From Fasciola hepatica (lineage: Eukaryota; Platyhelminthes; Trematoda; Plagiorchiida; Fasciolidae), in NCBI GenBank assembly GCA_948099385.1, contig CANUEZ040000168.1:11070001-11134000 (forward strand): a DNA stretch of 64,000 nt. The letters run 5' to 3'. Position numbers and translations under genes: made by a program. The notes beneath the pieces are model-generated. The model made no database searches. It was not told where the DNA came from and was given only the letters and a program-made list of their open reading frames with translations. Below are positions 48,101-58,311 of the stretch, one piece after another. How positions within the stretch are numbered: the first letter of the stretch is position 1; each line of letters opens with the position of its first letter.

Positions 48101-49028
48101 AAGGGCAGCCTCAACCTTGTCAGTCAAGACAATTCCTACACCACGTTGACCCACAGCTCTAGCTGCTTCGTCTCCTGAGGTGCGCAGAATATACCTCGAT
48201 GAGATACCAGGAGCAGTTAGTTGAATTACACTGCTGGAATCCTGTATAGGCGTTTCACTTAAGCATCAAACATCAATCTTCAGTGAGTTCATTGTGAGGG
48301 CTAGGCACGCCTGCTGACCGGCCTGCATGAGTGTACGCACGTTGAAGGAGCCGAGATTCAGAGGCTGACGGGGCTTGGGAAAATGTGAGTTACCAGACAG
48401 AGGATTATTCCCGACACTATTTGACAGTGAATCGTTGCGAGTATCGACCGTGTTATCAATGGGAGCATTATGGGTCGATAGATGGGGCAAAGAGGGATGG
48501 TTAGAGACAGAAGACAAAGGTTGAATAAAAGAGAGGGAACTCTGATCAGTAGGACACTTATCACTACCCACCCCGCTCGATGCAATGGGCAGCGCGGTCC
48601 TGATTATCCTGCACGACGACCGATGCAGTATGGAATTCTTTGTATTGGTGCAGTTCATGGGAGATGTTGGACGGGTACTGCTAGGGTGTCCAGCCACAAA
48701 GCAGGAGAACGATTAGGGTCCTCATCCAAAGCCTTTAGTTCTGACAAGAACCTATCCGCAAGGCAGCGGGATGGCTTTGTGGAAGCCCATTTGCTTGGAT
48801 CAATTATTCTTCCACTGGTTTTTCCGACTGAGTTGCCAGCTCAAATCAACCCCCAACCTGGAGGACCAGGAGACTGGACTTTGTCTGACCTCTACCCATT
48901 GACCTGTCAGGTATGATTGCATCTCCGGCTTAAGGAAGCCATCCTGTATAGCTCTTTGGGTCATAGAGGCGCGCAAGCCATCACACCACGTCAAGGTGCA
49001 GTCTCGTCGTGATGGTCCTTCTCGTCGT
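45167..49028 (-). mobile_element. RTE-like retrotransposon, copy D (full length, one stop)
   Basis: The most complete RTE here, about 3.86 kb. The 3' end is an (ATG)n tail at 45168-45182 (plus strand). The 5' end is a leader with a near-perfect direct repeat of tctcgtcgtgatgg (49003-49016 and 49020-49033). The main ORF has a single in-frame TGA. It is inserted in a minus-strand SINE, with only a short, ambiguous TGAT-type duplication at the ends. Confidence 0.9.
45368..48697 (-). pseudogene. RTE copy D endonuclease-RT polyprotein, one in-frame TGA
   Basis: About 1109 codons in one frame, interrupted only by TGA at 48268-48266 (a Cys codon in copies A and C). Domains in order: N-terminal region, endonuclease (LGSFNVRTL, AGDFNAQVG near residue 265, SQIDHIAVSYR near 340, SDHALV near 370), basic linker, RT (AGPDELPP near 610, LFLDLKGAFDSVD near 720, YADD near 825) and C-terminal RLRWLGHVLRMS domain near 1010. 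The segment after the TGA (Met at 48154) is open for 928 residues. All RT catalytic residues are present. Confidence 0.9.
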
Positions 49029-49054
49029 GATGGAAGTGGATAACGACGGAACAT
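48800..49054 (-). other. RTE copy D leader ORF (84 aa)
   Basis: This contains the same GLRASMTQRA and DGFLKPEMQS stretches as the leader frame of copy A. The first codons lie beyond the element end, in SINE sequence, so the element's own start is uncertain. Confidence 0.45.
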
Positions 49055-49206
49055 CCCAATGGATCACATGTGTGGCAACGAACTGAACAACAATGGGGAT
49101 TACTATCTACCACCAAGGTAACCGGTGATGGCGAGGATTCGAACCTCCGACCTCCGCGGTTGTAATTAGACGCTGTAGACCCTTCGACCACCACCGGCGA
49201 GGTATA
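49029..49206 (-). repeat. SINE, head half (split by RTE copy D)
   Basis: On the minus strand it carries the B-box ggttcgaatcctcgcc (49131-49146) and body blocks; it is continuous with 45065-45166 if copy D is removed. Dates copy D as younger than this SINE. Confidence 0.8.
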
Positions 49207-50700
49207 TAAAGAGATTTGAGTTCTGAACATCAATGAATGCGTTAGCCGTGTGGTTTTTCAGAAAAACTTCAAAGACACGTTCAAGCCAAGTGAACTCACA
49301 ACTGTTGATTGTATCGGAATGCTTGACCTAAAACTTTATCCCTATGTGTTCATCCTTTTCAAATTTGTTTGCGCTAGGTTGTAGTTGTTCAGCTTCGTGA
49401 GACAAAAGCAGGCTGTTAGAGTACTTGAAGGGCTTTGTCTCTAGATTGTGGCCCAAAGATCAGTTAGCGAGCTCTGCTGTGCCTTTTTAATCAGAATGGG
49501 GTTGAACTATTGGGATGTTATGAAAAAGCACATCGTGCTCACGCTTGGTGAACGAACAGTCATTATGCATAGATATCAAAAACAGTCAACAAATAGAAAA
49601 GAGATAAGACAGCAGATTACAAGCCGTCTTATGTGAACGAAATTGTAGGGGTTCGGTTGTAACATCCTGTAGGCTGTTGTTCTGTAAGAACAACCAGACG
49701 TTAGCTGAGGGACAGGTAGTTCAGCTTTTCGGTCAGCAAGAATTCGTAGTGAAGTTCTGCTAGTATTGCTGGTTGTATCGGTGCGATCTGAGAAGCGATT
49801 TCTGAATTGGTTGAATTTCGCAGAAAGTATGCTTGAGTTACAAAACTGCCTCCTACAGATTGTTTTTCCAGTGGGGATCCGCCTACGGTGGCTGTCACAT
49901 CTGATGTGGTTTATCCCTCAGGGTCAAAGTCGTGCCAGTCCTGTTTAACCGCTGCGTGGATTTTTGTGTTTACTGTATACTAGTGTATGAAATAAAATAA
50001 TTTGAGTTGCAAGCAATCGGAAACAATTGATTTTTGTACGGAAATCCTCGCTATATCTTGCTGATTTTCGGTGTTAAATCATCGGTTCTCACAGTCCACT
50101 TTAGACGTTTGAACCGGAGTTGTGAAACATTTTAATTTTTCTTTTGTTTTTTATTGACAACTATCATATCTACTAAATTCTCGGAAATACCGTATTCGCA
50201 GGCCGATTACATATTCAAAACCAGCAACTAAATCTGTTGCCATATATATCCCACTGCTGTACTAATTCTATGATCCAGTTCAGTTCATCCAACCATCAAC
50301 CTCGCACTTCTGTGCGCTGGTTTCGGTCTCTGCCTCGCAGCATCGTCAAGTTGAGGGCAGAATATGACCTAATGTCTCAAACCATTTATGATCCACTCAG
50401 TAGGGCCCCATGTTTCACGCGGGTAGGTGCCTGACTCAAACAAATTCTTACATTCGTTTTTTGGGTCAATGACTGAGTGTGCACCGTGGCATCTAAACTA
50501 GCTAATCTGTTCGCCTCAAAAACGTGGTTTCTGACGTTTGACGACATTATAAATTGCCGATATCGAATCGCCGGTTTGTTGGAAGCACCACTAAAATCTC
50601 AGGAGAACACCAAATCAGTTGTGTCACGTTTGTGTTTACCATTTGAAGTTGTCCACCAGCTCTGGAGGCCATCCTGACTTGGTTATGCTGGTTGGTGCAT
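49207..50700. other. Intronic sequence, no gene recognised
   Basis: Several short open frames with no family resemblance. AT-rich near 49960-50220. Confidence 0.4.
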
Positions 50701-50704
50701 TTTT

Positions 50705-50826
50705 TTTTCATCATTATAAGTGGGTGCAATGAAAAGCCTATGCCCGCTACTACAAGGTCCCACTGCTCTGTCAGGAAAAACCAGCAACCATGACCCCGAG
50801 ACTTGGAGTAAGAGATCACATGAGGA
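50705..50826 (-). repeat. SINE, diverged partial copy
   Basis: Minus-strand body blocks (gggaccttgtagtagcggg, ctgacagagcagtgg, tccaagtctcggggtcatgg) match the family in order. Head and tail are not clear. Confidence 0.5.
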
Positions 50827-51089
50827 CTCAGTTAGGATGCGTGAGAAATATGCGGTGTTGGGGTTCGAGATTCTCACCTCGGGCATATGTCACTCAGACA
50901 TCTCATCTAATATTTTATTTCTGGCGTGATAAAATATCAGTTGCAGTGTGGGTCAGAGTTACCAGTCTGTGACGCAACAGGAATGTGTGAAAGACTTAGA
51001 CGATAGACTCGGAACCCGATACTGGATTGTACGAAAAACTTCATGACATGACTAAGTGTCGCAACCACTGGCCCATCCATCGTTAATCT
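50827..51089. other. Intronic sequence, no gene recognised
   Basis: No feature was seen. Confidence 0.35.
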
Positions 51090-51835
51090 GTGATTTCATC
51101 TTATGTCAGCTTCGTCTGGAGATCGGCACAAAACGCCACAGATAATCGCGGCTCCGAAGAAAGCAATACTTCAAGAGTCGACCATAAGTCGAACACACTT
51201 CTTAGGCCCACATGTTCAGCTCAGATAACTGCCTTCAGTGTTCGCACACTATGCCAGATAAGACAACAGGCTATCCTCGCGAGAACTCCTGAGACTTTCA
51301 GAATAAACGTGTGCTGTTTCTCCGAAAGGCGCATCCAAGACTTCACTTCCATGATCACTTCGCGCCTCAGATACGATCCCAGTCTGTTGCTTCGATCTTT
51401 GTATGTCGGATGATCCGGTGTTTATTGCTGTTGGTCAGGTCGTCGTTAGAATTTTTTTGAGCATGAGAGCTGAGTATGCACTGCTAGACTAGATTCCAGT
51501 CAGCAGTCGTTTGCGTGCAGTTCTGTGTGAATGAATAGCAACAAACTGAAGCGTCGATGCTTGTTCGTCGTGTCTGCATATGCACCCACAGATTGCATTT
51601 CCTCTGAGACCAGGGACAAATTCTACGACGACTTGTCTTAATTTCATTAAGGCACACGTTCTACGAACGTGGTGGTCACCGCTGGGGATTTCAAATCCAA
51701 GTTGGCCGTTTGGAGATTCCGAAAGTCACACTGGGGGCCGGTTTGCTTTCCTGGCCGATCGCACTGACAAGGGCGATCGTCTCAGCCAGCTGTGCTCTAA
51801 TCACAAATTAATTCCTGCGAGTTAGAACTTCCACT
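51090..51835 (+). pseudogene. RTE endonuclease-region remnant
   Basis: Broken plus-strand frames: ITAFSVRTLCQIRQQ, INVCCFSERRIQD, CLFVVSAYAPTDCIS, VVTAGDFKSKL and FLADRTDKGDRLSQL, the order of RTE endonuclease blocks. It ends where a minus-strand SINE begins. Confidence 0.65.
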
Positions 51836-51843
51836 TTTAATAC

Positions 51844-52031
51844 ATGCTTGCGAATGAGTACAGTGAAAAGGATACACACCCCATAGTCCCGAAGGCCCAG
51901 TGCACTGTTAGGGATGACCGGCAACCAGGCCCTGAGACTTGGAGTGGAGAACCACGGAAGATCTCAATAGATCATGTGTGGCAACGAACTGGACGACAGT
52001 GGGGATTTCTGTCTACCACCAAAGTGACCAA

Positions 52032-52033
<2 letters not shown>
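51844..52033 (-). repeat. SINE, nearly complete body
   Basis: On the minus strand it begins in the post-head body (cattggtcactttggtggta) and runs through the tctccactccaagtctcagg and actatggggtgtgtatcc blocks. The tRNA head is absent; a TA microsatellite adjoins at 52034. Confidence 0.7.

Positions 52034-52071
<38 letters not shown>
52034..52071. repeat. (TA)n microsatellite
   Basis: About 19 TA repeats at the junction of the SINE and a minus-strand RTE 3' end. Confidence 0.9.
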
Positions 52072-52074
<3 letters not shown>

Positions 52075-52557
52075 TCAGCGTCTCTAACCAACGATAATCC
52101 TCGTTCTTCGGGCCCGAACGAGGTGGACAGGAAGCACTAACTAAAGTTAGTGTTGATGCTAGCTTCTTCATGCCTCTACACCAAGTCATGTTTGCCGCAT
52201 CGCTTCTAACAGCCTTGCCCAGCACGTGCGAATAGAGCACAAAAGGGTAGATAATGGGCAAACGTTCTCAAAACATGACAGAACCATTGGAGGTGGTGTC
52301 GAGCGATCACTTCGTTAAGAGAGCGGCTATCTGTGCCTAACACGACGGCGCACCTCGTCATTACTCACTCGGTGTTCCCACGAGCCGTGAGCAATGCTTC
52401 GAAGACATCGGTTTTCGAACACGGAAAGACGCCGATCATCGTCGTCAGCGAAAATTGGCCAGGTCTCGCAACTGTATAGTAGAACACTACGAACCGCGGC
52501 GTCCCTTAAGGGACAGCTGGATGTCAGGGCGACCTCACAGATTTGCAAAATCCGGTA
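52072..52557 (-). pseudogene. RTE 3'-end fragment, minus strand
   Basis: Frames 52698-52327 and 52261-52013 read VLLYSCETWPIF, RRLSVFENRCLRSIA, HRVSNDEVRRRV, then MTWCRGMKKL and YRWLETLRH, the RTE C-terminal domain. It meets a plus-strand fragment of the same domain at about 52558. Confidence 0.65.
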
Positions 52558-53125
52558 AGGTTGAAAGATAGGCGAAAACTGTCGGTTTTTGAATATCGAT
52601 ATCTCCGTAGCATTGCTTGAATGTGGTGGGAGCATCGTATCAGCAACCCTGAGGTTAGACGTAGGGTGTTGGGGACCAGAGGTCACTCTCTGGATCAAGT
52701 ACTGAGTTTAAACAGATTTAGGTGGTTGGGACATGTGTCACGCATGCCCACGGACAGACTATCTCGACGTACGCTATTCTCCGAGGCAGGTAGTAGTTGT
52801 AAAATGAGTCGAGGTGGTCAGTCCATGACAGAAAGGTATAAAAACCTTGACCAATGGACTTGGTCAATTAGAACTTATTGGACGTCCGGGTTGGGGTCCA
52901 CGCGACCCACCTACCAGATGGTTTGAGATATTAAGTGATATGGTTAGGTGTCGTGGTTGCGTTCAAGCTCTTTATTTGTCTTCGTGATCTCCGCTTCTTA
53001 CTTCGCTTTCGGCTCTTTTTCACTTTACGCGTCTCTTTTTTTGCCCTTGAATCGACGATGTTGAAAGGTAGCAACCGGAGCAAAAGCACAGAAATACAAG
53101 GTTATTGGTTGAATGAACTGAACTG
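52558..53125 (+). pseudogene. RTE 3'-end fragment, plus strand
   Basis: Reads RKLSVFEYRYLRSIA (broken), then HRISNPEVRRRVLGT, LNRFRWLGHVSRMPTDRLSR and SRGGQSMTERY, and ends with a gaatgaactgaactgagc pentamer tail near 53112. It is 5'-truncated. Confidence 0.7.
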
Positions 53126-53737
53126 AGCTTCGCTTTATCTTCTCTTACGTTGACCTATGCTGATCACTTAATTTGGAAAATATTGACAAAAGTGGTGCTG
53201 TCAGGTTTATGGTTTCATCTGTTACTATCATGTCTCAGCAAAAGAGTACCTTACTTGATTTTGTGACCTGACGAGGCGGTTAATTTTTTGCATCTGTTTG
53301 TTGAATGAGTAATGGGCCCGTTATCCTCATTCAGGTCCTTTGTTGAACTGCTCCTTGTTAATTAACCAAGAACGTAACCGAAAATATGCCTTCAGTGACG
53401 CGAATAAGTTGTTTTAAACCTCTTCTTGCTTCCAAATTATGCAATAAGCAGAGATAAAGAACTATTGTCCCTTTAGGTGGTTCGATGTTTTCTTGTTAAG
53501 ATCTGGAAAGCTCTCACGTTTTTCTCTACTGATCGTATTTCATTAACCTCGATGCCATAGTGAAGCTGTGGAAGATAACGGGTTTGAGTCTTACCGATAG
53601 TTTGTTGTATTTTGGGAGCACCTGCAAACTGGTTCGCTGATCACTGGGCAGTCAACAGTAGTGAGCTGTGGTGGTACATACCGTAGAATTCATCGCTATG
53701 ATTTTCATGGACCAACGATATGTCGTCCGCATACCGG
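53126..53737. other. Intronic sequence, no gene recognised
   Basis: No feature was seen. Confidence 0.4.
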
Positions 53738-54002
53738 TGCTGGCCCAGTGATTTAGAGCATTTGCTTACCCCCTCGGAGGTCAAAGGTTCAAATCCCTGC
53801 CATCCATTGGTCACTTTGGCGGCAGACGGAAATCCCTACTGTCGTCCAGTTCGTTGCCACACCTGATCTATTGGGATCTTCCGTGGTTCTCCACTCCAAG
53901 TCTCAGGGTCTGGTTGCTGGTTATCCCTAATAACGCAGTGGTCCTTTGTGGCTATGGAGTATACCCTTTCCAAGGTATTGATACGCAAGCATGTAACATG
54001 AA
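53738..54002 (+). repeat. tRNA-derived SINE, full-length copy
   Basis: The head has a B-box variant ggttcaaatcc (53786-53796) after an A-box-like gatttagagcatttg. The body starts ggtcactttggcggcagac and continues through ctccaagtctcagggtctgg and ggtcctttgtggctatgg. The tail is gcaagcatgtaacatgaa. Best complete example in the window. Confidence 0.8.
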
Positions 54003-54956
54003 GTGTGACAAGACGATATGCTTTAAATCTTTCGCAGGTTTATTGAAGGGATTAATTTTTATCAAGTAGTTTTTTTCTTCTATTTCTGGTCATCGTCCCC
54101 ATTCTCAGTTCTGATACAGTCTGGCTGACCCAGCATAGTGCGTGGGGTCACAGTATTTAAGAGCAATGCAATAATTCATTTCCCTAACGATTAACAACTC
54201 GATTAGGCCAGTCAATACAGTCTCTGCCACTGATCATTGTTCAATAATCCCGACGCAATCACTGGAACAAATTGGCAAACAACCACATTTTCACGGTTGC
54301 CACTGGTATTCAGCACCAGACGTATACACAGTGAATGAACACCTGGACTTTCCCCGTATTTCTGTAGCACAACTAATAAGAGTCCCTATCTCGTCCCTGC
54401 TCATCATAATTATAAACAACGTGCTGTACTCATGCGTGACTACAGTCGAACAGTTCAACTCTATAGCCACAAGAACTCACTATACTTTCCAGGGGAAGAA
54501 CTTTGTGACCTTGAAAAATTTAGGGATGAGGCGGGACATCGAAGCTGTTTGCCGCCAAAGTTGATCGAGTGTGACGGGATTCGAAACCCGGTGCATAGTT
54601 TGGTCTGTTTCACGAAGTCCTTTAGACATTCAAATTCACCGCTTTGCATGATCATACTGTCATTGCAGTTGACGTGATTATTTTTAACTGATAGCGATTG
54701 TTTTCCTCCCGAAATTATTGTTGTTGGGTAGTTTTTAATTGTAATCATTCTCTTTGTGTGAAATTTTCTCTCGTAATGACTGCCACAGTTTGCATTTTAT
54801 CTATGATTGAGCTTTACGTTGTGTTCGGTCAGTCCGTTGTTTCTGAAATAATGTATTAATAGATACTCGGTTAGTAGTATTGCCGGTCTCTTGGTTTCAC
54901 TGAGTTGGTGTGATGTTTTCTTTTATTGTTTTTACCGTAAATCTGTTCATTCACAG
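54003..54956. other. Intron 3 end, no gene recognised
   Basis: No additional exon or repeat was recognised before the exon 4 acceptor. Confidence 0.4.
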
Positions 54957-55997
54957 GAAGCCGTGGCTCTTCGCAGTTGGCCAAACGACCCACGATGTAT
55001 CGCTCTCGCCACTCATCATTGCGTTATTTTGTTTGATATTCGCTGTTCAAATCCCATTAATGCAATGGGTCGCTGTATTCACCCACCATTATCCGTGTCC
55101 GGAGTACGATCTCTTAATTTCCACGGAGACATTTTGTCCTACGGTTCTTCCAATGGCCAAGTACGCTTCTATGATTTGAAAGCAAACAAGCATCTACCGG
55201 TGCACTTGGACGTTGGTCCTGGTTGGGTTAAACCGTTCGATTGTGGCGCAAATGGTGATGACAGTATTGGTAACAACAACAACAACAACAATTCATCGGA
55301 ATCACTGCCACCAGCTTCCGGTGATAATTGGCCTCCACAAAATCCTTCAGTGTACCCGTCGTGGAACACTCCTCCGCCCTCTCCGTTGCAGTCGTTCTTC
55401 CTGGCTCCTCCCTCTTCCGTTAGTTATCCCTTGTTCACTCGAACTGGTGGTTTTGTATCACAAGTGAACAATCTTCGCGTTTCATTAGATCGCATTCGAA
55501 ACCGTCTGGCCGGATTGCGTGGTTTGGCAAGAGCTAATGCCTCGCTTATGTATTCTGTTGCTGGTCTTCGTGTACCCAACACCAATGAAGTTGGTAATGA
55601 GTTCTCGAGTTCTACATCAGATGGGGTTTCCAACACCTCATCACACTCTCAGATGGTGTCCGGGGCAGATGAGAACAGAACTGAGGAAATGGAGGAAGCC
55701 GACGAGAGGGATAGTGGCCCTTTTGATGATTCGGGTCCCACTAGTCAAGAACTACCAACCCCTAATAGTTCCAGACCACGTTGGCGGATTCAGTTCGACA
55801 GTGTGGACGATCGTGACTTCATTTCAATTCCACAGGTACTTTTTGCTGATTTCGATCCTAATTCTACACTTTCTGCACATCGACGTTTGACGGCCGTCTA
55901 TACTCATGAATACGATCCATCGGGCACACGTTTATTCACCGCCGGTGGTCCAATCGCATCCACGTGTCATGGGAATGTGGCAGCACTATGGGAATAA
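54957..55997 (+). CDS. DCAF12: DCAF12 exon 4 (residues 288-633, stop)
   Basis: Acceptor cattcacag. The exon starts EAVALRSWPND and continues CVILFDIRCSN (with a D-x-R signature like DDB1-binding WD40 proteins), SGVRSLNFHGDIL, GQVRFYDLKANKHL and GPGWV. A region of about 215 residues rich in Asn, Ser and Pro follows, including an Asn run near residue 395. The conserved end is AVYTHEYDPSGTRLF, TAGGPIAS and HGNVAALWE, closing with TAA at 55995. The inserted region is much longer than the equivalent human loop and stays in frame throughout. Confidence 0.9.
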   Translation, partial: EAVALRSWPNDPRCIALATHHCVILFDIRCSNPINAMGRCIHPPLSVSGVRSLNFHGDILSYGSSNGQVRFYDLKANKHLPVHLDVGPGWVKPFDCGANGDDSIGNNNNNNNSSESLPPASGDNWPPQNPSVYPSWNTPPPSPLQSFFLAPPSSVSYPLFTRTGGFVSQVNNLRVSLDRIRNRLAGLRGLARANASLMYSVAGLRVPNTNEVGNEFSSSTSDGVSNTSSHSQMVSGADENRTEEMEEADERDSGPFDDSGPTSQELPTPNSSRPRWRIQFDSVDDRDFISIPQVLFADFDPNSTLSAHRRLTAVYTHEYDPSGTRLFTAGGPIASTCHGNVAALWE

Positions 55998-56895
55998 CTC
56001 GACAATAAGCTGTTCAAATAATGCCTTCCATTCCTGACCTATCGGTGCAACCGCACGTCCTCTTTCAGTCTTTCTGATCATTCTGCATTGTTATCCATGG
56101 AACAGCGTGATTTTTAATTTTATTTGACATCGAATATTCTAACTGGAGTTATTCCGTTCAAATGTCGGGAGCAACATTCTGACCATCAACATCTCGTATT
56201 TTTGGGTTCTATTTGCGCTGTCTTTGTTCCAACTGTTTACATCTATTCTTTACCGCTTAAGACAGTGATCTCTGACAAAACACGTCAATCTCCTCCTGAC
56301 TAGTACTTTCTTCTGCCTTCTTTGTGGTTCATGCGTGTACTGTCTGAAGAAGTTGACTCTCCATTTTCCTTCCAACACCGTTCTATTCATTCTGTCTGAC
56401 TCACTCACAGTCACTCTTCCAGTCTATGCTGTCTTATGTGGGTGACTGGTGTTTTTCTAGAGCTCGACTTGCTCACAATGCGATGTAAATACTTACGACG
56501 TAAATTATATTTCGCTTTAGTGTTTTATTCTGTTTTTTCTTTCCTCTATTGAGATCCATTTTTCGGTTCATGAATGATTCTGGTGGTTTCTGCTCTGATT
56601 GCATCCGTACAAATCTTCGAAATCTTTGTCTTTAACCCAGTTGCATACGATCAATGAGTATTACGAGTCTGGAAAGTTGCTGTTAGGGTAATGAGAAATG
56701 AAAATTTTCCGTAATTCTGATCTCTTGGGACTTTAAAGTGTGCCTTCTGTCTGATGTCAGTTCAAACGACCACCAGTTCTTCAGTGATTCGTAAGTTTTG
56801 TTTGTTGGTTAGAAAATGACTGATGTAAGGCTGAACAGACTAGTTTGAACGTAGAATATAAAACTGAGTAAAAATTTCTCGGCGACTGCATTTAC
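55998..56895 (+). other. DCAF12 3' flank / probable 3' UTR
   Basis: AT-rich, non-coding by inspection. No canonical AATAAA was seen in the first 900 bases. Confidence 0.4.
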
Positions 56896-56899
56896 CCTC

Positions 56900-57125
56900 A
56901 TCATTTCATTTGCAAACCAGTAGTCACCACTGGTTACTTTGGTGGTGGACAGTAATCCACTGTCGCCGGGCTCGTAACCACGCTTGACCCATTGGGACGT
57001 GTGGTTCTGTATCATTTCAATTCTCAGGGCCAGGTTACCGGTTATCCCTCATAGTGCAATGGGCCTTCAAGGTTATGGGGTATATACTCATTTCATTACA
57101 CTTGTGCGGATGCATATAATGAACA
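56900..57125 (+). repeat. SINE, body copy
   Basis: Contains ggttactttggtggtggaca, gacccattgggacg, ttctcagggccaggttac, gcaatgggcc and ggttatggggtatatactc, in family order. The tRNA-like head is missing. Confidence 0.7.
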
Positions 57126-57294
57126 ATGTTAAAGTGGTTTTCACTTTATATGAGTAACTCTTGTGTGAGGATAGTTGACTTTTTGAATGTCTCCGATGAT
57201 GTCTGTCCATGAGTTGCAGTTGGCGTACAGTGGAAGCCAGTTATTACGCCAGACGCTCAGGTGTTTCGGTGCAATGAATTAGTGGTTGGTTGAT

Positions 57295-57585
57295 AATAAA
57301 ATGAAGTACCACTAACCTGATTATCCTGTAAATCCCATAACAGTCTCGGTGTGACACCGGACTGGTATTGGAATCAACCGTTTGGTTTGAGTCTTCTTAT
57401 TGGTAGCTGCCGGAACAGCACAGTTTGGTAACGTGATCAGTGTCTTTGGAGGATGGTCATGGAGAACGCCTAAAATTGGGTTATCTTGAGGATCACGGAA
57501 AACATTCCAGACTACGCAGCTCAGGCCAGAACACCATCTTCATTGGTAGCGAGACACTGCCATACAATTATAATTTGTGAATAAA
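57295..57585 (+). terminator. Candidate polyadenylation signals downstream of DCAF12
   Basis: AATAAA occurs at 57295-57300 and 57580-57585, 1.3-1.6 kb after the stop codon. Use by DCAF12 is only a possibility; the SINE at 56900 lies between. Confidence 0.2.
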
Positions 57586-58180
57586 GTCAGCATTCCAAAT
57601 AACCAAACGTGAGAATTCTTGGTTTTCTGGGGCTGTATCAATTAAATATGCATAAAAAAGATCAAGTGTCACACCGAAGCTTCTTTGAAGCTCGGAAAAT
57701 TCTGACCAGCGATACTTCAGTTTGATATCGACCACTTGCCGGTTTGAACCAGGTCACTATCGTGCGTTATTTCTTGTGAACTGAAGCAGCAAACCAAGTA
57801 GAACCATCTTGCACTAGGTCTGTTAGTTCCGCTTAGTCATACTGGGATGAAAATGCTTGGAATGAAAATTTGACTGTTTTGTTCAGTCAGTCAGAGTCGA
57901 ATAATGCTCACCTGAAACTTCAGTGACGTGACTTAGTCTCCAGACCAACTCTTCAAATCAATAACATCCTACCTGTGTAATTTAATCTGTTATTGTAAAT
58001 GATTGGTGTAATTCAGTCGAATGAAGCCATTAGATGGATAAACTTCCGATACAAGTGCGCTCCTGACCTCAATAGTTGTCGATGTCGTCTAGTACTTTAC
58101 CATCCAATATTTGTATCACTTTCCCTAACTGCAAAGAGCAACATATCCCATATAGCCGGTGTCAATAGTCGAGATTTCCA
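57586..58180. other. Intergenic sequence, no gene recognised
   Basis: No feature was seen. Confidence 0.4.
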
Positions 58181-58184
58181 CGCC

Positions 58185-58305
58185 TTTCCCAAGAGCGGTA
58201 GTTTAGAGCACTTGATTACCACCTCCTAAGTCGAAGGATAGAATCCTCACCATCATCAGTTACTTTGGTGGTAGACTGTCATGCAGTCGTACGGCTCTTT
58301 ACATT
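58185..58305 (+). repeat. SINE, head copy
   Basis: tRNA-like head with agtttagagcacttgattac and a degenerate B box (gaaggatagaatcctcacc), then cagttactttggtggtagac. It is cut off where RTE-6 copy 2 begins. Confidence 0.7.
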
Positions 58306-58311
58306 TCTTAT

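Larger units (their letters stand above)
43597..54956 (+). other. DCAF12 intron 3 (11,360 bp, SINE- and RTE-rich)
   Basis: Runs from GTAAGG to an acceptor ending cattcacag. It contains SINEs, the near-intact antisense RTE copy D and RTE fragments. No further exon is needed: exon 3 and exon 4 join in phase 0 at the expected place in the protein. Confidence 0.8.

Noticed and set aside
52072..53125. Twin-priming inversion of a single RTE
   Set aside because: Both arms contain the same C-terminal domain and each has its own 3' end; twin priming would give non-overlapping halves.
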